Shown here: in pieces, positions 1 through 6,520 of the stretch
Position numbering within the stretch: position 1 is the stretch's first letter
Layout: each line of letters opens with the position of its first letter
Assembly (NCBI GenBank): GCA_021798375.1
Contig: JAJZHU010000038.1
Coordinates: 1-12,588 of the forward strand
Reading direction: 5' to 3'
Length of the DNA stretch: 12,588 bases
Origin: Pseudomonadota bacterium
GTDB lineage: Bacteria > Pseudomonadota > Alphaproteobacteria > Acetobacterales > Acetobacteraceae
Notes under the pieces: model-generated
What the model was told of the DNA's origin: nothing
Seen by the model: only the letters and a program-made list of their open reading frames with translations
The model's database searches: none
Made by a program: the position numbers and the translations under genes

Positions 1-4
1 CGTT

Positions 5-685
5 TCAGGCATCGAGCGCCCGCAGCGCGGCGCGGTTTTTCAATTCGACATGGCGGGGACCGGAACGGCTGATATAGCCCTGATGCTCCAACAACGACAT
101 CATCCGCGATACGGTTTCGATGGTGAGCCCCAGATAATCGGCGATGTCCTGACGCGACATGACCAAGTTAACCGCACGGCAGCCTGGCTCGATGGCGGCC
201 CATTCGATCAGAAACCCGGCCATTTTTTCGCGGGCGGATTTGCAGCCCAGCAACATGGTATGATGGTGCGCCCGGGCCAGGTCTCGCATGACCGATGAAA
301 ATACCTGGGACCGCAGATGGTTGTCGTCCACTACCTGCGTCTTGCGATAGGAAGCCAGGGTGCAATCGTTCACCGCTTCGGCATTGACGCTGTATCGCAC
401 GGCATCCTCGAAGCCGAAAATATCGCCCGCGACATGGAATGACTCGATATGCCGCCGTCCGTCATCGAGAAATTTGCAGCTACGCACTGTGCCGGAAACT
501 ACTTTGTAGAAATGTTCGGCATTGTCGCCGTCGCCATAGATTTCTTGATCCTGGGAGAAATGGAGTATCGATCCGGCGATTGGCGAAGCATGAACAAAAT
601 TTATTTGGTCCCGGGCGCCGGGTGAGGGGAGGTAACTACCTGCCGTATCCGTATAATTTGCCGGGAAAGCCAGATGTGACGACAT
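5..685 (-). CDS. fixK: FixK-type CRP/FNR family transcriptional regulator
   Basis: Transcription factor expected to sit between FixJ and the low-oxygen genes. Numbered from a TTG at 718 (237 codons), an N-terminal cyclic-nucleotide-binding-like beta-roll spans about residues 50-135, a dimerisation helix about 137-172, and a C-terminal helix-turn-helix about 187-214. The recognition helix carries E201-T-V-S204-R205, the E-xx-S-R pattern by which FNR and FixK proteins read TTGAT half-sites. The N-terminal cysteine cluster that holds the [4Fe-4S] centre in FNR is absent, which favours FixK over FNR. Cys180, just before the HTH, might be redox-sensitive as reported for Bradyrhizobium FixK2, but this is inference. 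The first in-frame ATGs are at 697 and 685; 685 is chosen because a GGGGG tract lies just upstream. Last gene of the minus-strand fixL-fixJ-receiver-fixK series, with its own apparent promoter. Confidence 0.9.
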   Translation of the reverse strand: MSSHLAFPANYTDTAGSYLPSPGARDQINFVHASPIAGSILHFSQDQEIYGDGDNAEHFYKVVSGTVRSCKFLDDGRRHIESFHVAGDIFGFEDAVRYSVNAEAVNDCTLASYRKTQVVDDNHLRSQVFSSVMRDLARAHHHTMLLGCKSAREKMAGFLIEWAAIEPGCRAVNLVMSRQDIADYLGLTIETVSRMMSLLEHQGYISRSGPRHVELKNRAALRALDA

Positions 686-752
686 TGAAACCCCCATCGG
701 CGTGAATGCGTGGAGCAACTGATGGCGTCGTGTCTAACCATTAATTTCTTGG

Positions 753-759
753 TATAATA
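753..759 (-). promoter_or_regulatory. Candidate -10 element of the fixK promoter
   Basis: On the minus strand positions 759-754 read TATTAT, followed by ACC. A start of transcription near 747 would place the FixJ-like box around -35. The same bases read TATAAT on the plus strand, so direction is not settled by this hexamer alone. It lies between the inverted repeat CTAACC (734-739) and GGTTAG (763-768). Confidence 0.35.
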
Positions 760-774
760 GTCGGTTAGCCCCTA

Positions 775-789
775 GGGAATTCTACTTAA
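775..789 (-). promoter_or_regulatory. Candidate FixJ binding site upstream of fixK
   Basis: Read on the minus strand, 789-775 is TTAAGTAGAATTCCC. Its first eight bases match 7 of 8 positions of the in-vitro-selected FixJ consensus GTAMSTAG (consensus recalled from Sinorhizobium work), and the downstream TTCCC resembles known fixK promoters. It sits about 97 bp upstream of the chosen fixK ATG and about 35 bp before the predicted transcription start, a plausible position for an activator contacting sigma. Confidence 0.5.
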
Positions 790-803
790 TTGCCGCATCG
801 CAA
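790..803. promoter_or_regulatory. FixK/FNR-type box directly abutting the FixJ-like site
   Basis: TTGCCGCATCGCAA fits the FixK2-type consensus TTG(A/C)-N6-(T/G)CAA at every fixed position. It touches the FixJ-like site without a gap. Its centre (796.5) is about 50 bp before the predicted fixK transcription start, not the usual -41.5, so autoregulation, perhaps repression or modulation, is more likely than simple class II activation. Confidence 0.5.
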
Positions 804-829
804 CACAACATACTGATTTTCACGCATTT

Positions 830-1201
830 TTACGGCGCGGCGAGCACTTGATGGATGCTGTCGAGCAAGGCGTTGCCCGATAGCGGTTTTTCCAGGATAT
901 AGCTGATCCCCGCCTCGGCGGCGCGTTGGCGGAGGGGGGCGATCGCGCTGCCGGTAATAAGAATAACTTGCGGGTGGGGGCCGCGCGCGGTCAGGCGTGC
1001 CAGCACTTCGAGCCCATCCATATCCGGCATTTTATAATCCAAAATCAGGCAACGTGCCCGCGGCAGGTCGGGGTGTTGCAACAACTCCGGGCCGCTGGCA
1101 CATGCGCGCACCACCAGCCCCTCAAGTTCCAACGCGAATTTGAGAGACGCACGCACAGCTTCATCGTCATCGACGAGAAGAACAAGCTGCCCTGTGGTCA
1201 T
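830..1201 (-). CDS. Stand-alone response-regulator receiver domain protein
   Basis: A 123-residue protein made of one CheY-like receiver domain and no output domain. The acidic pocket D11-D12-D13, phosphoacceptor D55 (in LILDYKMPDMDG), switch T83 (ILITGS) and K105 (ILEKP) are all present, so it should accept phosphate. The frame is open to a TTG at 1297, but ATG 1201 is preferred: it begins right before the conserved first strand, and a FixK-type box occupies 1284-1297. No strong ribosome binding site precedes it. It lies between fixJ and fixK on the same strand, so FixL is the obvious phosphodonor. It could drain phosphate from FixL and damp FixJ, or serve another kinase; both are inference. 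The receiver-domain assignment is firm, the role is not. Confidence 0.85.
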   Translation of the reverse strand: MTTGQLVLLVDDDEAVRASLKFALELEGLVVRACASGPELLQHPDLPRARCLILDYKMPDMDGLEVLARLTARGPHPQVILITGSAIAPLRQRAAEAGISYILEKPLSGNALLDSIHQVLAAP

Positions 1202-1283
1202 GGATGGGATTTTCCGTTGGCTCGCCTGGGCCATCTGTGGTGTTGCATACAAGGCAACTCTACGAGCATCCTCGCCGCACTTG

Positions 1284-1297
1284 TTGACACAGCGCAA
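1284..1297. promoter_or_regulatory. FixK/FNR-type box upstream of the lone receiver gene
   Basis: TTGACACAGCGCAA on the plus strand (TTGCGCTGTGTCAA on the minus strand) fits TTG(A/C)-N6-(T/G)CAA. It lies in the 136-nt gap between the end of fixJ and the receiver ATG at 1201. On the minus strand a weak -10, TTGTAT, lies at 1252-1247, putting the box centre near -50. Confidence 0.5.
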
Positions 1298-1337
1298 GTT
1301 CCGGGCGGAAATCGCAAGTCTTTTGGCTGAAACTGCT

Positions 1338-1958
1338 TCAGTTCACTCTCGGCATATTTATGGTCAACACCATCCGCACCAGATCCGAAAGGCTGCCCGC
1401 GTGCATTTTGGTCATCAAATTGGCGCGATGAACCTCGACCGTGCGGGGGCTGAGCTTTAAATCAAAGGCGATGGATTTGTTCGGCAATCCGGCCACCAAA
1501 CCATCCAGCACCTCACGCTCGCGCGGCGTCAGCGATTGCAGTCTGCGCCGTATGTGGGCGATTTCAACCTCCCGTGCGCCCTTTTTCTCGAATTGATCGA
1601 GCGCCCGGCGGATCGCCGCGAGCAGCAATTCGTCGTCGAACGGCTTTTCGATGAAATCGATCGCGCCCGCCTTCATTGCCTCCACCGCCGTCGCCACGTC
1701 GGCGTGACCGGTGACAAGGATCATCGGCAGGTTGATGCCCATTTTTGTCAGATGGCGTTGCAACGTCAACCCGTCCATCCCGGACATGCGCACATCGCTG
1801 ACGATGCAGCCAGGTTGCAGCGAGCCGAGTGCCGCGAGAAATATTTCGGCCGATTCGTATATACGCACCGCCAATCCGGCCGAGGTCAGCAAAAACGCCA
1901 TCGCGTGGCGCACACCGTCGTCATCGTCGATCAGATGCACCACCGCGCTAGTCGGCAT
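1338..1958 (-). CDS. fixJ: Two-component response regulator FixJ
   Basis: Response partner of the oxygen-sensing kinase FixL; once phosphorylated it activates fixK transcription. The 206 residues fit the family length. The receiver domain (about 5-120) has acidic residues D11-D14, phosphoacceptor D55 (SDVRMSGMDG), T83 (VTGHADV) and K105 (IEKPF). A linker (121-140) leads to a LuxR/NarL-type helix-turn-helix (about 141-200) with LTPREREVL and NKSIAFDLKLSPRTVEVHR. The ATG at 1958 lies inside the end of fixL, whose TAG is at 1948-1950, giving an 11-nt overlap and hence probable translational coupling. The order kinase-regulator and the domain match support fixJ specifically over other FixJ-family regulators. 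Confidence 0.93.
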   Translation of the reverse strand: MPTSAVVHLIDDDDGVRHAMAFLLTSAGLAVRIYESAEIFLAALGSLQPGCIVSDVRMSGMDGLTLQRHLTKMGINLPMILVTGHADVATAVEAMKAGAIDFIEKPFDDELLLAAIRRALDQFEKKGAREVEIAHIRRRLQSLTPREREVLDGLVAGLPNKSIAFDLKLSPRTVEVHRANLMTKMHAGSLSDLVRMVLTINMPRVN

Positions 1959-3900
1959 TGGTCAGAGCTTCCTCGCTGCTGATATTTTTCACGCCAAACG
2001 TCTTGAGGGTCAGGCTGAAGATGGCGCCGCCGCCCGGATTTGGCTCGGCCCATATACGGCCGCCATGGGCTTCGACGATCGTGCGTGAAATCGACAGGCC
2101 CAATCCCGTGCCGTGCCGTTTGGTGGTAATGAAAGGCTGAAACAGTTGCCTTGCGACCTCGGCCGATATCCCCGGACCCGTATCCGCCACATCGATGCGC
2201 AGATTTTCCGGATCGACCTGGCGGGTAGAGATCGTCAATTCGCGTCTTGGTGTATCTTGCATCGCCTCCATCGCGTTGCGCATCAGATTGAGCAGCACTT
2301 GCTGTATTTGAATCTGGTCGGCCAGCACCGGCGATCCTTCGGGATCGAACGCAAATTTCACCCGCACACCGCTTTCCTTGGCGCCGGCCAACGCGAGTTC
2401 ACTCGCGTCCTCGATCAGCTTGGCCGGGTCCTCGGCTTGCCGGTCGGACTTGCCCCGCGCCACCATATCGTGCAGGTGGCGGATGATCTGAGATACCCGC
2501 AGCGTTTGCTCGGTGGCGCGGTTCATGGCGTCGCGCACCGATGGAATATTGTCGCTGTTGCCCAGATCCAACAGCCGGATGCTGCCCTTGAGATAATTGA
2601 TCGCCGCCGTCAGCGGTTGGTTGAGTTCATGCGCCAGCGTCGAGGTCATGTCGCTGAGGGTGGTAAAACGCGACATGTGGATCAGTTCGGCTTGCAATTC
2701 CTGCAGGCGCTGTTGGTCCTTCTGGCGCTTGGTGACATCGCGCACGAAGGCGGTAAATAAATGGCGCTCGCCCGACTGCATGTCGCCCATCGTGATCTCC
2801 ATCGGAAAGGTGGAGCCGTCCTTGCGCCGGCCCACCACGATCCGCTCGATGCCGACGACGTGCCGCTCCCCGGTGCGCAGATAGCGCGCCACGTATTCAT
2901 CGTGCCGCTCGCGATAGGGAGAAGGCATAAGAACGCTGACATTCAGGCCGATGGCCTCTTCGTTCGCATAGCCGAACAGCCGTGTCGCCGTCGTGCTGAA
3001 CGAGTGGATGATCCCCGCGTGGTCGGCCACGACCACCGCGTGGGGCGCGGTATCGAGGATGGATTGCAACAGCATTTGTCGCTCGGCGAGGGCGATTTGC
3101 GCTTGCTTGGCGGCGGTGATGTCGCGTGAGATTGCCGAGACCCCGAGCAGATGGCCCTCACGGTCCCAAAGCGGCGACACGGTCAGCGACACATCGATGA
3201 TCGTGCCGTCTTTGCGACGGCGTTGGGTCTCGAAATGTTCCACCAATTCGCCCCGTTTGACGCGCTCGATGAGGGAGCCACCATCGCGGTTGCGTCCAGG
3301 CGGCTGCAACAGGCCAATGGACTGGCCGATCATCTCGGCGGCGCTGTAACCGAAAATGATCTCGGCGCCGCGGTTCCAGGCAGTGACGATCCCGTCCAGA
3401 TCGCATCCGGCAATCCCGTCGTTGGACGATTCAATGATCGAGGCGAGGCGGCGAAGCGAATTTTCTTCCGCTTTCGGGCGCGCGGCGTCGATCATGATGC
3501 CACGCACTCCGGTGGGCTTGCCCCAATTGTCGACCCGGCGCCCGCGCAGACGAAGCCAATGGCTTTTGCCATCGGTTTCGCCGCCGGCAGGCAGGGTGCG
3601 GACATCGAAATCATGCGTCCCATCGGCGGCGTCCCCCGGCGCCCCGGTTGGAGCCAGGCTTTGACGCAGCATCCGATCCGTGATGTCCCGGTCGCTTGGA
3701 TCGAATGTTTCTAGAAATCGCGCATAGGACAATTGCGCACAGAGCGCGCCGACCATCTCGCGGGCACGGGGCGACAGAGTGACCAGGTTCGTCGCCAGAT
3801 CCCACCGCCAGGTGCCGATGCCCGCCGCTTCGCAAGCAAGCAGCCGGTCTTCGTCACCGTTCAGAAGAACCGAAGACATTGCACCCGCCGACGTTGCCAT
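1948..3900 (-). CDS. fixL: Oxygen-sensing heme histidine kinase FixL with three PAS modules
   Basis: Cytosolic sensor kinase of 650 residues without membrane segments. Order: a divergent PAS-like region (about 18-140, with GIGTWRWDLATN), a second PAS (148-262), the heme PAS (273-390), a HisKA domain (400-482) with phospho-acceptor H424 in AHELNQPL, and an HATPase domain (520-635) with N542, DTGPGIS (573-579) and GTGLGLS (597-603). In the third PAS, H333 (ERHDEY) matches the proximal heme ligand His200 of Bradyrhizobium FixL. R353 (GIERIV) matches the O2-contacting Arg220, with the same 20-residue spacing. Deoxy-heme FixL would autophosphorylate and pass phosphate to FixJ. Bradyrhizobium FixL (about 505 residues) has two PAS domains, so this protein carries one more at its N-terminus. 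The ATG is preceded by AGGA (minus strand of 3907-3910). Confidence 0.95.
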   Translation of the reverse strand: MATSAGAMSSVLLNGDEDRLLACEAAGIGTWRWDLATNLVTLSPRAREMVGALCAQLSYARFLETFDPSDRDITDRMLRQSLAPTGAPGDAADGTHDFDVRTLPAGGETDGKSHWLRLRGRRVDNWGKPTGVRGIMIDAARPKAEENSLRRLASIIESSNDGIAGCDLDGIVTAWNRGAEIIFGYSAAEMIGQSIGLLQPPGRNRDGGSLIERVKRGELVEHFETQRRRKDGTIIDVSLTVSPLWDREGHLLGVSAISRDITAAKQAQIALAERQMLLQSILDTAPHAVVVADHAGIIHSFSTTATRLFGYANEEAIGLNVSVLMPSPYRERHDEYVARYLRTGERHVVGIERIVVGRRKDGSTFPMEITMGDMQSGERHLFTAFVRDVTKRQKDQQRLQELQAELIHMSRFTTLSDMTSTLAHELNQPLTAAINYLKGSIRLLDLGNSDNIPSVRDAMNRATEQTLRVSQIIRHLHDMVARGKSDRQAEDPAKLIEDASELALAGAKESGVRVKFAFDPEGSPVLADQIQIQQVLLNLMRNAMEAMQDTPRRELTISTRQVDPENLRIDVADTGPGISAEVARQLFQPFITTKRHGTGLGLSISRTIVEAHGGRIWAEPNPGGGAIFSLTLKTFGVKNISSEEALTNAD

Positions 3901-3965
3901 TTGAAATCCTGATGAAGTCTGGCAAGAAATGTCAAGTCTAATATAGATAGGATTCGAGTGATATG
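3901..3965 (-). promoter_or_regulatory. fixL upstream region with candidate promoter
   Basis: The minus strand here contains TTGACA, a perfect -35 hexamer (plus-strand TGTCAA at 3930-3935), but the expected -10 region TCAGGA is poor. A TATATT lies further upstream. No FixK-type palindrome is present, so fixL may be weakly constitutive or read through from the 99-residue gene. Confidence 0.3.
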
Positions 3966-4046
3966 GCTTATTCTGTCTTGTTCGACCAATCAGAGGCGAT
4001 TGTTTGGGGGGCGCATTTTATTTTCAACAAGCTGATCCACAGCTCG

Positions 4047-4346
4047 TCAGGCTCCTTGCCGCTGGTCACGCTCGTCAAAATTAGCCGGTGTCCGGCGTTC
4101 GTTGGCGATCATGTACGAGTGCCTGGCCATTTCCTCGGCCGCCGTCATCGCCGCCCCGACGCTTTCCGCGGTGCCCGATCCGATCAGCATGTTTCCGCCG
4201 CCCGCTCGTCGCACCAATACGATGAAATGGGACAGGCGGGGCATGGTCGCTCGATCGACGATCAAGCGGAAACGGGTCATCTCGGCGATCAGCCTGCCAT
4301 CTGCCCCTTCTTGCCAGTGGGGCATTTCCACTTTCGGTGTTTCCAT
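4047..4346 (-). CDS. Small protein of unknown function under a FixK/FNR-type box
   Basis: A 99-residue protein I cannot assign to a family by name. It has a short acidic start, then a beta-rich core (RLIAEMTRFRLIVDR, SHFIVLVRR), a glycine turn (GGGNMLIGSG), a helix (SVGAAMTAAEEMARHSYMI) and a charged tail. There is no signal peptide, membrane segment or cysteine pair, so it is probably a small soluble alpha/beta protein. The frame stays open upstream to 4643, but ATG 4346 is chosen because GAGGAA lies 8 nt before it and a FixK/FNR box with a fitting -10 sits just upstream. It lies ahead of fixL on the same strand, 146 nt away, and could feed transcription into fixL. Confidence 0.7.
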   Translation of the reverse strand: METPKVEMPHWQEGADGRLIAEMTRFRLIVDRATMPRLSHFIVLVRRAGGGNMLIGSGTAESVGAAMTAAEEMARHSYMIANERRTPANFDERDQRQGA

Positions 4347-4373
4347 TACGCAATTTCCTCGGATGGTCTTGTG

Positions 4374-4379
4374 ATTGTT
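4374..4379 (-). promoter_or_regulatory. Candidate -10 element of the 99-residue gene
   Basis: The minus strand reads AACAAT (4 of 6 to TATAAT). A transcription start about 7 nt downstream (near 4367) puts the FixK/FNR box centre at -41.5, the classical class II activator position. Confidence 0.4.
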
Positions 4380-4401
4380 CTTTGGCGCTCTTGGAATGGC
4401 G

Positions 4402-4415
4402 TTGAGAAATATCAA
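4402..4415. promoter_or_regulatory. Near-perfect FNR/FixK box
   Basis: TTGAGAAATATCAA matches TTGATNNNNATCAA at 9 of 10 fixed positions. It is centred 62 bp before the ATG of the 99-residue gene on the minus strand. In the plus direction a TACAAT at 4452-4457 also follows, but no convincing gene starts there. Confidence 0.65.
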
Positions 4416-4695
4416 TTTCAAGCTACCGGAGCTGCGTTCTTTACGCATAGGTACAATCAGTCCTGCTTGTATGGTATTATGCTTCCTATGTACGCTATGC
4501 TGAAGGCGATACCCGCTGACAAGGGTGGCCATTTGAATGGTAATGGCGGGGTTCGCCGGACGGTGGAGATATGGCAGCAACGCGCCTGCATTATCGCCCT
4601 TAACCCTGGCCAACCCCGATCGAATGGCGTGATCGCGTGGCAACCTACAGCTGAGGATGAATTTTTCGCGCCGTCGCCGCGATGATTAAAATTAC
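4416..4695. other. Non-coding stretch between divergent units
   Basis: Part of the 449-nt gap between the 99-residue gene (start 4346) and the 74-residue ORF (start 4796). I see no convincing gene. A 62-codon plus-strand frame from ATG 4497 lacks a ribosome binding site, and the minus-strand frame is an extension of the 99-residue gene without coding character. A possible plus-strand extended -10, TGGTATTAT, lies at 4472-4480. The gap is bounded by FixK-type boxes on both sides. Confidence 0.5.
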
Positions 4696-4709
4696 TTGCG
4701 CAATATCAA
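4696..4709. promoter_or_regulatory. FixK-type box upstream of the 74-residue ORF and hsp20
   Basis: TTGCGCAATATCAA fits TTG(A/C)-N6-(T/G)CAA and matches 8 of 10 positions of the FNR palindrome. Its centre (4702.5) is about 93 bp before the small ORF. A weak -10 (TTTAGC, 4731-4736) would put the box near -40.5. It is the only such box seen ahead of hsp20. Confidence 0.55.
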
Positions 4710-4795
4710 ACCGCCCGGCCAGTGAATCTGTTTAGCTGTCGAAGCTCTCAATATTTCGCTTTTCATGGATCGTTTTTCAGAAAAGGCGTGGAAAT

Positions 4796-5020
4796 ATGAT
4801 GGATCCGGGCCCTGATATGACAATCTTCGATGACCCAGGCTCCGTCCGCGGCGCTCCTGACTGGCGCGCTGTCAAAGGCGAACCTGATTGGATGTTCGAT
4901 TGTTATAAGGCCAGCCCCTGGCCGCGCTTCATCCGGCGCATGTTCGATCTTCACAAACTACGTCCCGAGGATCAGCGTTTCCCAGAGGCGAAAACGCCAA
5001 TCGCACGGCGGAGGCGCTGA
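4796..5020 (+). CDS. Candidate 74-residue tryptophan-rich small protein
   Basis: Function not recognised. The N-terminal half is acidic and holds W23 (PDWRAV) and W32 (PDWMFDCY). The C-terminal half is basic: PWPRFIRRMF, then a KLRPED segment and an ARRRR end. There is no signal peptide or membrane span. The ATG at 4796 follows a weak GTGGAAAT ribosome binding site; ATGs at 4799 and 4817 are alternatives. It ends 65 nt before hsp20 and is downstream of a FixK-type box, so it would be the first gene of an hsp20 transcript. A competing frame from 4830 is judged a shadow. Support rests on position, charge patterning and upstream signals rather than homology, so it could still be an untranslated leader. 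Confidence 0.5.
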   Translation: MMDPGPDMTIFDDPGSVRGAPDWRAVKGEPDWMFDCYKASPWPRFIRRMFDLHKLRPEDQRFPEAKTPIARRRR

Positions 5021-5085
5021 AGTCACATTTCGTTTCAATGTCATCCCCACGATTCCCCAATCCGCCGCATCCAAGGAGAAATCCT

Positions 5086-5700
5086 ATGATCGAGACCAAA
5101 GTAGTTTCCCCTAAACCCAAAGCGCAAGAAGCCGTGGCGACATCGGCGCCCGCCCGCCCCCCCGCTACTCCCGACGTTTGGCAATCGCTGCGCGACGAAA
5201 TCGATCGCGTGTTTGATCGCTTTACCGAAGGGTTTCTCCCGGCCGCCTGGCGCCCCGGGAACCCGCTCGAAACCTTCGATCGATTGGCCGACAATTTTTG
5301 GCTTCCTTCATTCCGGCGCCTATTCAACGAAAATCCGGTATTGCGTCGCAGCAAATCATTTATTTTCAACGTGCCGGCAATCGACCTCAGCGAGGATGAC
5401 GACGGTTATAAAATCACCGCCGAACTGCCGGGGCTTGATGAGAAGGATGTCGAGGTCTCGGTATCCGAGGGGGCTTTGACCATCAAGGGCGAGAAACAGG
5501 AAGAGAAAGAAGAATCTTCCAAAAATCGTCATATGACCGAACGTTATTTCGGCTCGTTCCAGCGTTCGTTGGGGCTGCCGGCGGGCATCGACCAAAGCGC
5601 CATCGCCGCGAATTTCGCCAAAGGGGTGCTGACGATCAAGCTGCCCAAAACTGCTGAAAGCAAGACTGCCACCAAAAAGATCGAAATCAAGTCTGCCTGA
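5086..5700 (+). CDS. Hsp20 / alpha-crystallin family small heat-shock protein
   Basis: ATP-independent holdase that binds unfolding proteins and forms large oligomers in the cytoplasm. The protein has 204 residues. A long N-terminal arm (1-94) starts with a Pro/Ala-rich stretch and continues into an amphipathic helix (VWQSLRDEIDRVFDRF). The alpha-crystallin domain (about 95-188) shows PAIDLSEDDDGYKITAELPGL and ends with the family motif GVLTIKLPK. The short tail carries an I-x-I oligomerisation motif (I199, I201). An in-frame ATG at 5038 exists, but 5086 is chosen because AAGGAG lies 7 nt ahead. Small heat-shock genes are known members of FixK-type regulons in Bradyrhizobium relatives, in line with the FixK-type box at 4696-4709. 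No ROSE-type RNA thermometer was evident immediately upstream. The family is clear; the subclass is not assigned. Confidence 0.95.
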   Translation: MIETKVVSPKPKAQEAVATSAPARPPATPDVWQSLRDEIDRVFDRFTEGFLPAAWRPGNPLETFDRLADNFWLPSFRRLFNENPVLRRSKSFIFNVPAIDLSEDDDGYKITAELPGLDEKDVEVSVSEGALTIKGEKQEEKEESSKNRHMTERYFGSFQRSLGLPAGIDQSAIAANFAKGVLTIKLPKTAESKTATKKIEIKSA

Positions 5701-5709
5701 TTTCTGTCT

Positions 5710-5740
5710 GGTGCCGGGATCGCAAGATTCCGGCGCCTTT
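5710..5740 (+). terminator. Rho-independent-like terminator after hsp20
   Basis: Ten-base-pair stem (5710-5719 with 5728-5737, two G-U pairs) around the loop TCGCAAGA, followed by only TTT. It begins 10 nt after the hsp20 stop and lies just before the end of the convergent hydrolase gene, so it may act on both transcripts. Confidence 0.6.
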
Positions 5741-5754
5741 CCGCGTCCTGCCGT

Positions 5755-6468
5755 TCAGCAAGCCATTTGGTTCGTCTCGACCGAATTGAGGACCAGATAT
5801 CGCAGAAACCAGAAGCGGGACAACTGCACCACAGTTTCCAACGCCGCCGGTTTCTCGACCCATTCGGCGGTGCCGGGAACGATTTCGATTGCGCGCGGGC
5901 AACGCAACTGGCGGAAGGCCCTTTGATTTTGGGCCACCAGTTCCTGATTTTCCTCACCGACGATCAACAATGTGGCGGCCCTGACCGTTGTCAGGGCGTT
6001 ATTTGCCAAATCGGGCCTCCCGTCGCCGCTGACGACAGCATTCACATCGGTGCGCTGTGCGGCAACAAGCAGGGCGGCGGCGGCGGCGTTTCCGCTGGCA
6101 AAAAAACCGAGCGGTAAATTGTGGTTCAGCCCATAATACCGCGCCAGATGTTCGATCGTCCACGCAATTCCCTGGCCGAGGCGTTCGGCGAGAAAAGGGA
6201 TGCCAAAATTCCCGGCATCGGTCTGCGGGAGGTTTGAGCGTTCGTGATAGATCGCTTCATCGTCGGTCAGCAGATCGACCAATACGGTCGCAAGCCCCGC
6301 GCGTTGCAGCGATTTGGCAATGAAGCCGCTGCACGGATTGATCAAACCAGTGCCGGCACCATGCGTAAAAATCACCACTCCCCGGCACGGCGTTATGGGT
6401 AACCCGAGCAATAACCGCCCGCCGTAGGGAAGGGTGGCCGACATAAGCCGCGTTTCGCTGAATGTCAT
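5755..6468 (-). CDS. Dienelactone-hydrolase-like alpha/beta hydrolase with altered catalytic residues
   Basis: Alpha/beta-hydrolase fold of 237 residues from ATG 6468; numbering below is from the TTG at 6474. Fold landmarks are present: VVIFTHGAGTG (33-43), the nucleophile-elbow region GFFASGNAAAAA (123-134), VVSGDGRPDLA (147-157), TLLIVGEEN (168-176) and the C-terminal EIVPGTAEWVEKPAALE (197-213). From memory, active relatives read GASTGA at the elbow, IVGGRD at the acid and PGATHLFEEPG at the histidine. Here the elbow is ASGNA (S127 kept, flanking glycines shifted), the acid position is N176 and the histidine position is E204. The same family includes Mycobacterium tuberculosis Rv0571c of the hypoxic DosR regulon. 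A FixK-type box precedes the gene. It is probably a binding or regulatory pseudoenzyme, or one with unusual chemistry. Confidence 0.8.
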   Translation of the reverse strand: MTFSETRLMSATLPYGGRLLLGLPITPCRGVVIFTHGAGTGLINPCSGFIAKSLQRAGLATVLVDLLTDDEAIYHERSNLPQTDAGNFGIPFLAERLGQGIAWTIEHLARYYGLNHNLPLGFFASGNAAAAALLVAAQRTDVNAVVSGDGRPDLANNALTTVRAATLLIVGEENQELVAQNQRAFRQLRCPRAIEIVPGTAEWVEKPAALETVVQLSRFWFLRYLVLNSVETNQMAC

Positions 6469-6520
6469 GGTCAAGATCCCAACTGATCGTTAACCGAACG
6501 ACGGACCGCGGCGCGGTGTG

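Noticed and set aside
2113..2760. Long plus-strand frames opposite fixL.
   Set aside because: Mirror frames of a GC-rich gene with strong family matches on the minus strand; no start signals or domains of their own.
3979..3990. TTGTTCGACCAA as a further FixK box.
   Set aside because: The half-sites are only 6 bp apart (TTG-N6-CAA) instead of 8, so it cannot fit a CRP/FNR dimer.
4347..4643. N-terminal extension of the 99-residue protein to 198 residues.
   Set aside because: The extension would cover the FixK/FNR box, -10 and GAGGAA ribosome binding site of the shorter form and shows no domain-like sequence.
3963..4685. A 240-codon open frame on the plus strand opposite the 99-residue gene.
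   Set aside because: No ribosome binding site or recognisable domain; its first half is antisense to a better supported gene and the rest is low-quality intergenic sequence.
4497..4685. A 62-codon plus-strand ORF following a possible extended -10.
   Set aside because: No ribosome binding site and no coding-like composition; its only support is an AT-rich promoter-like patch.
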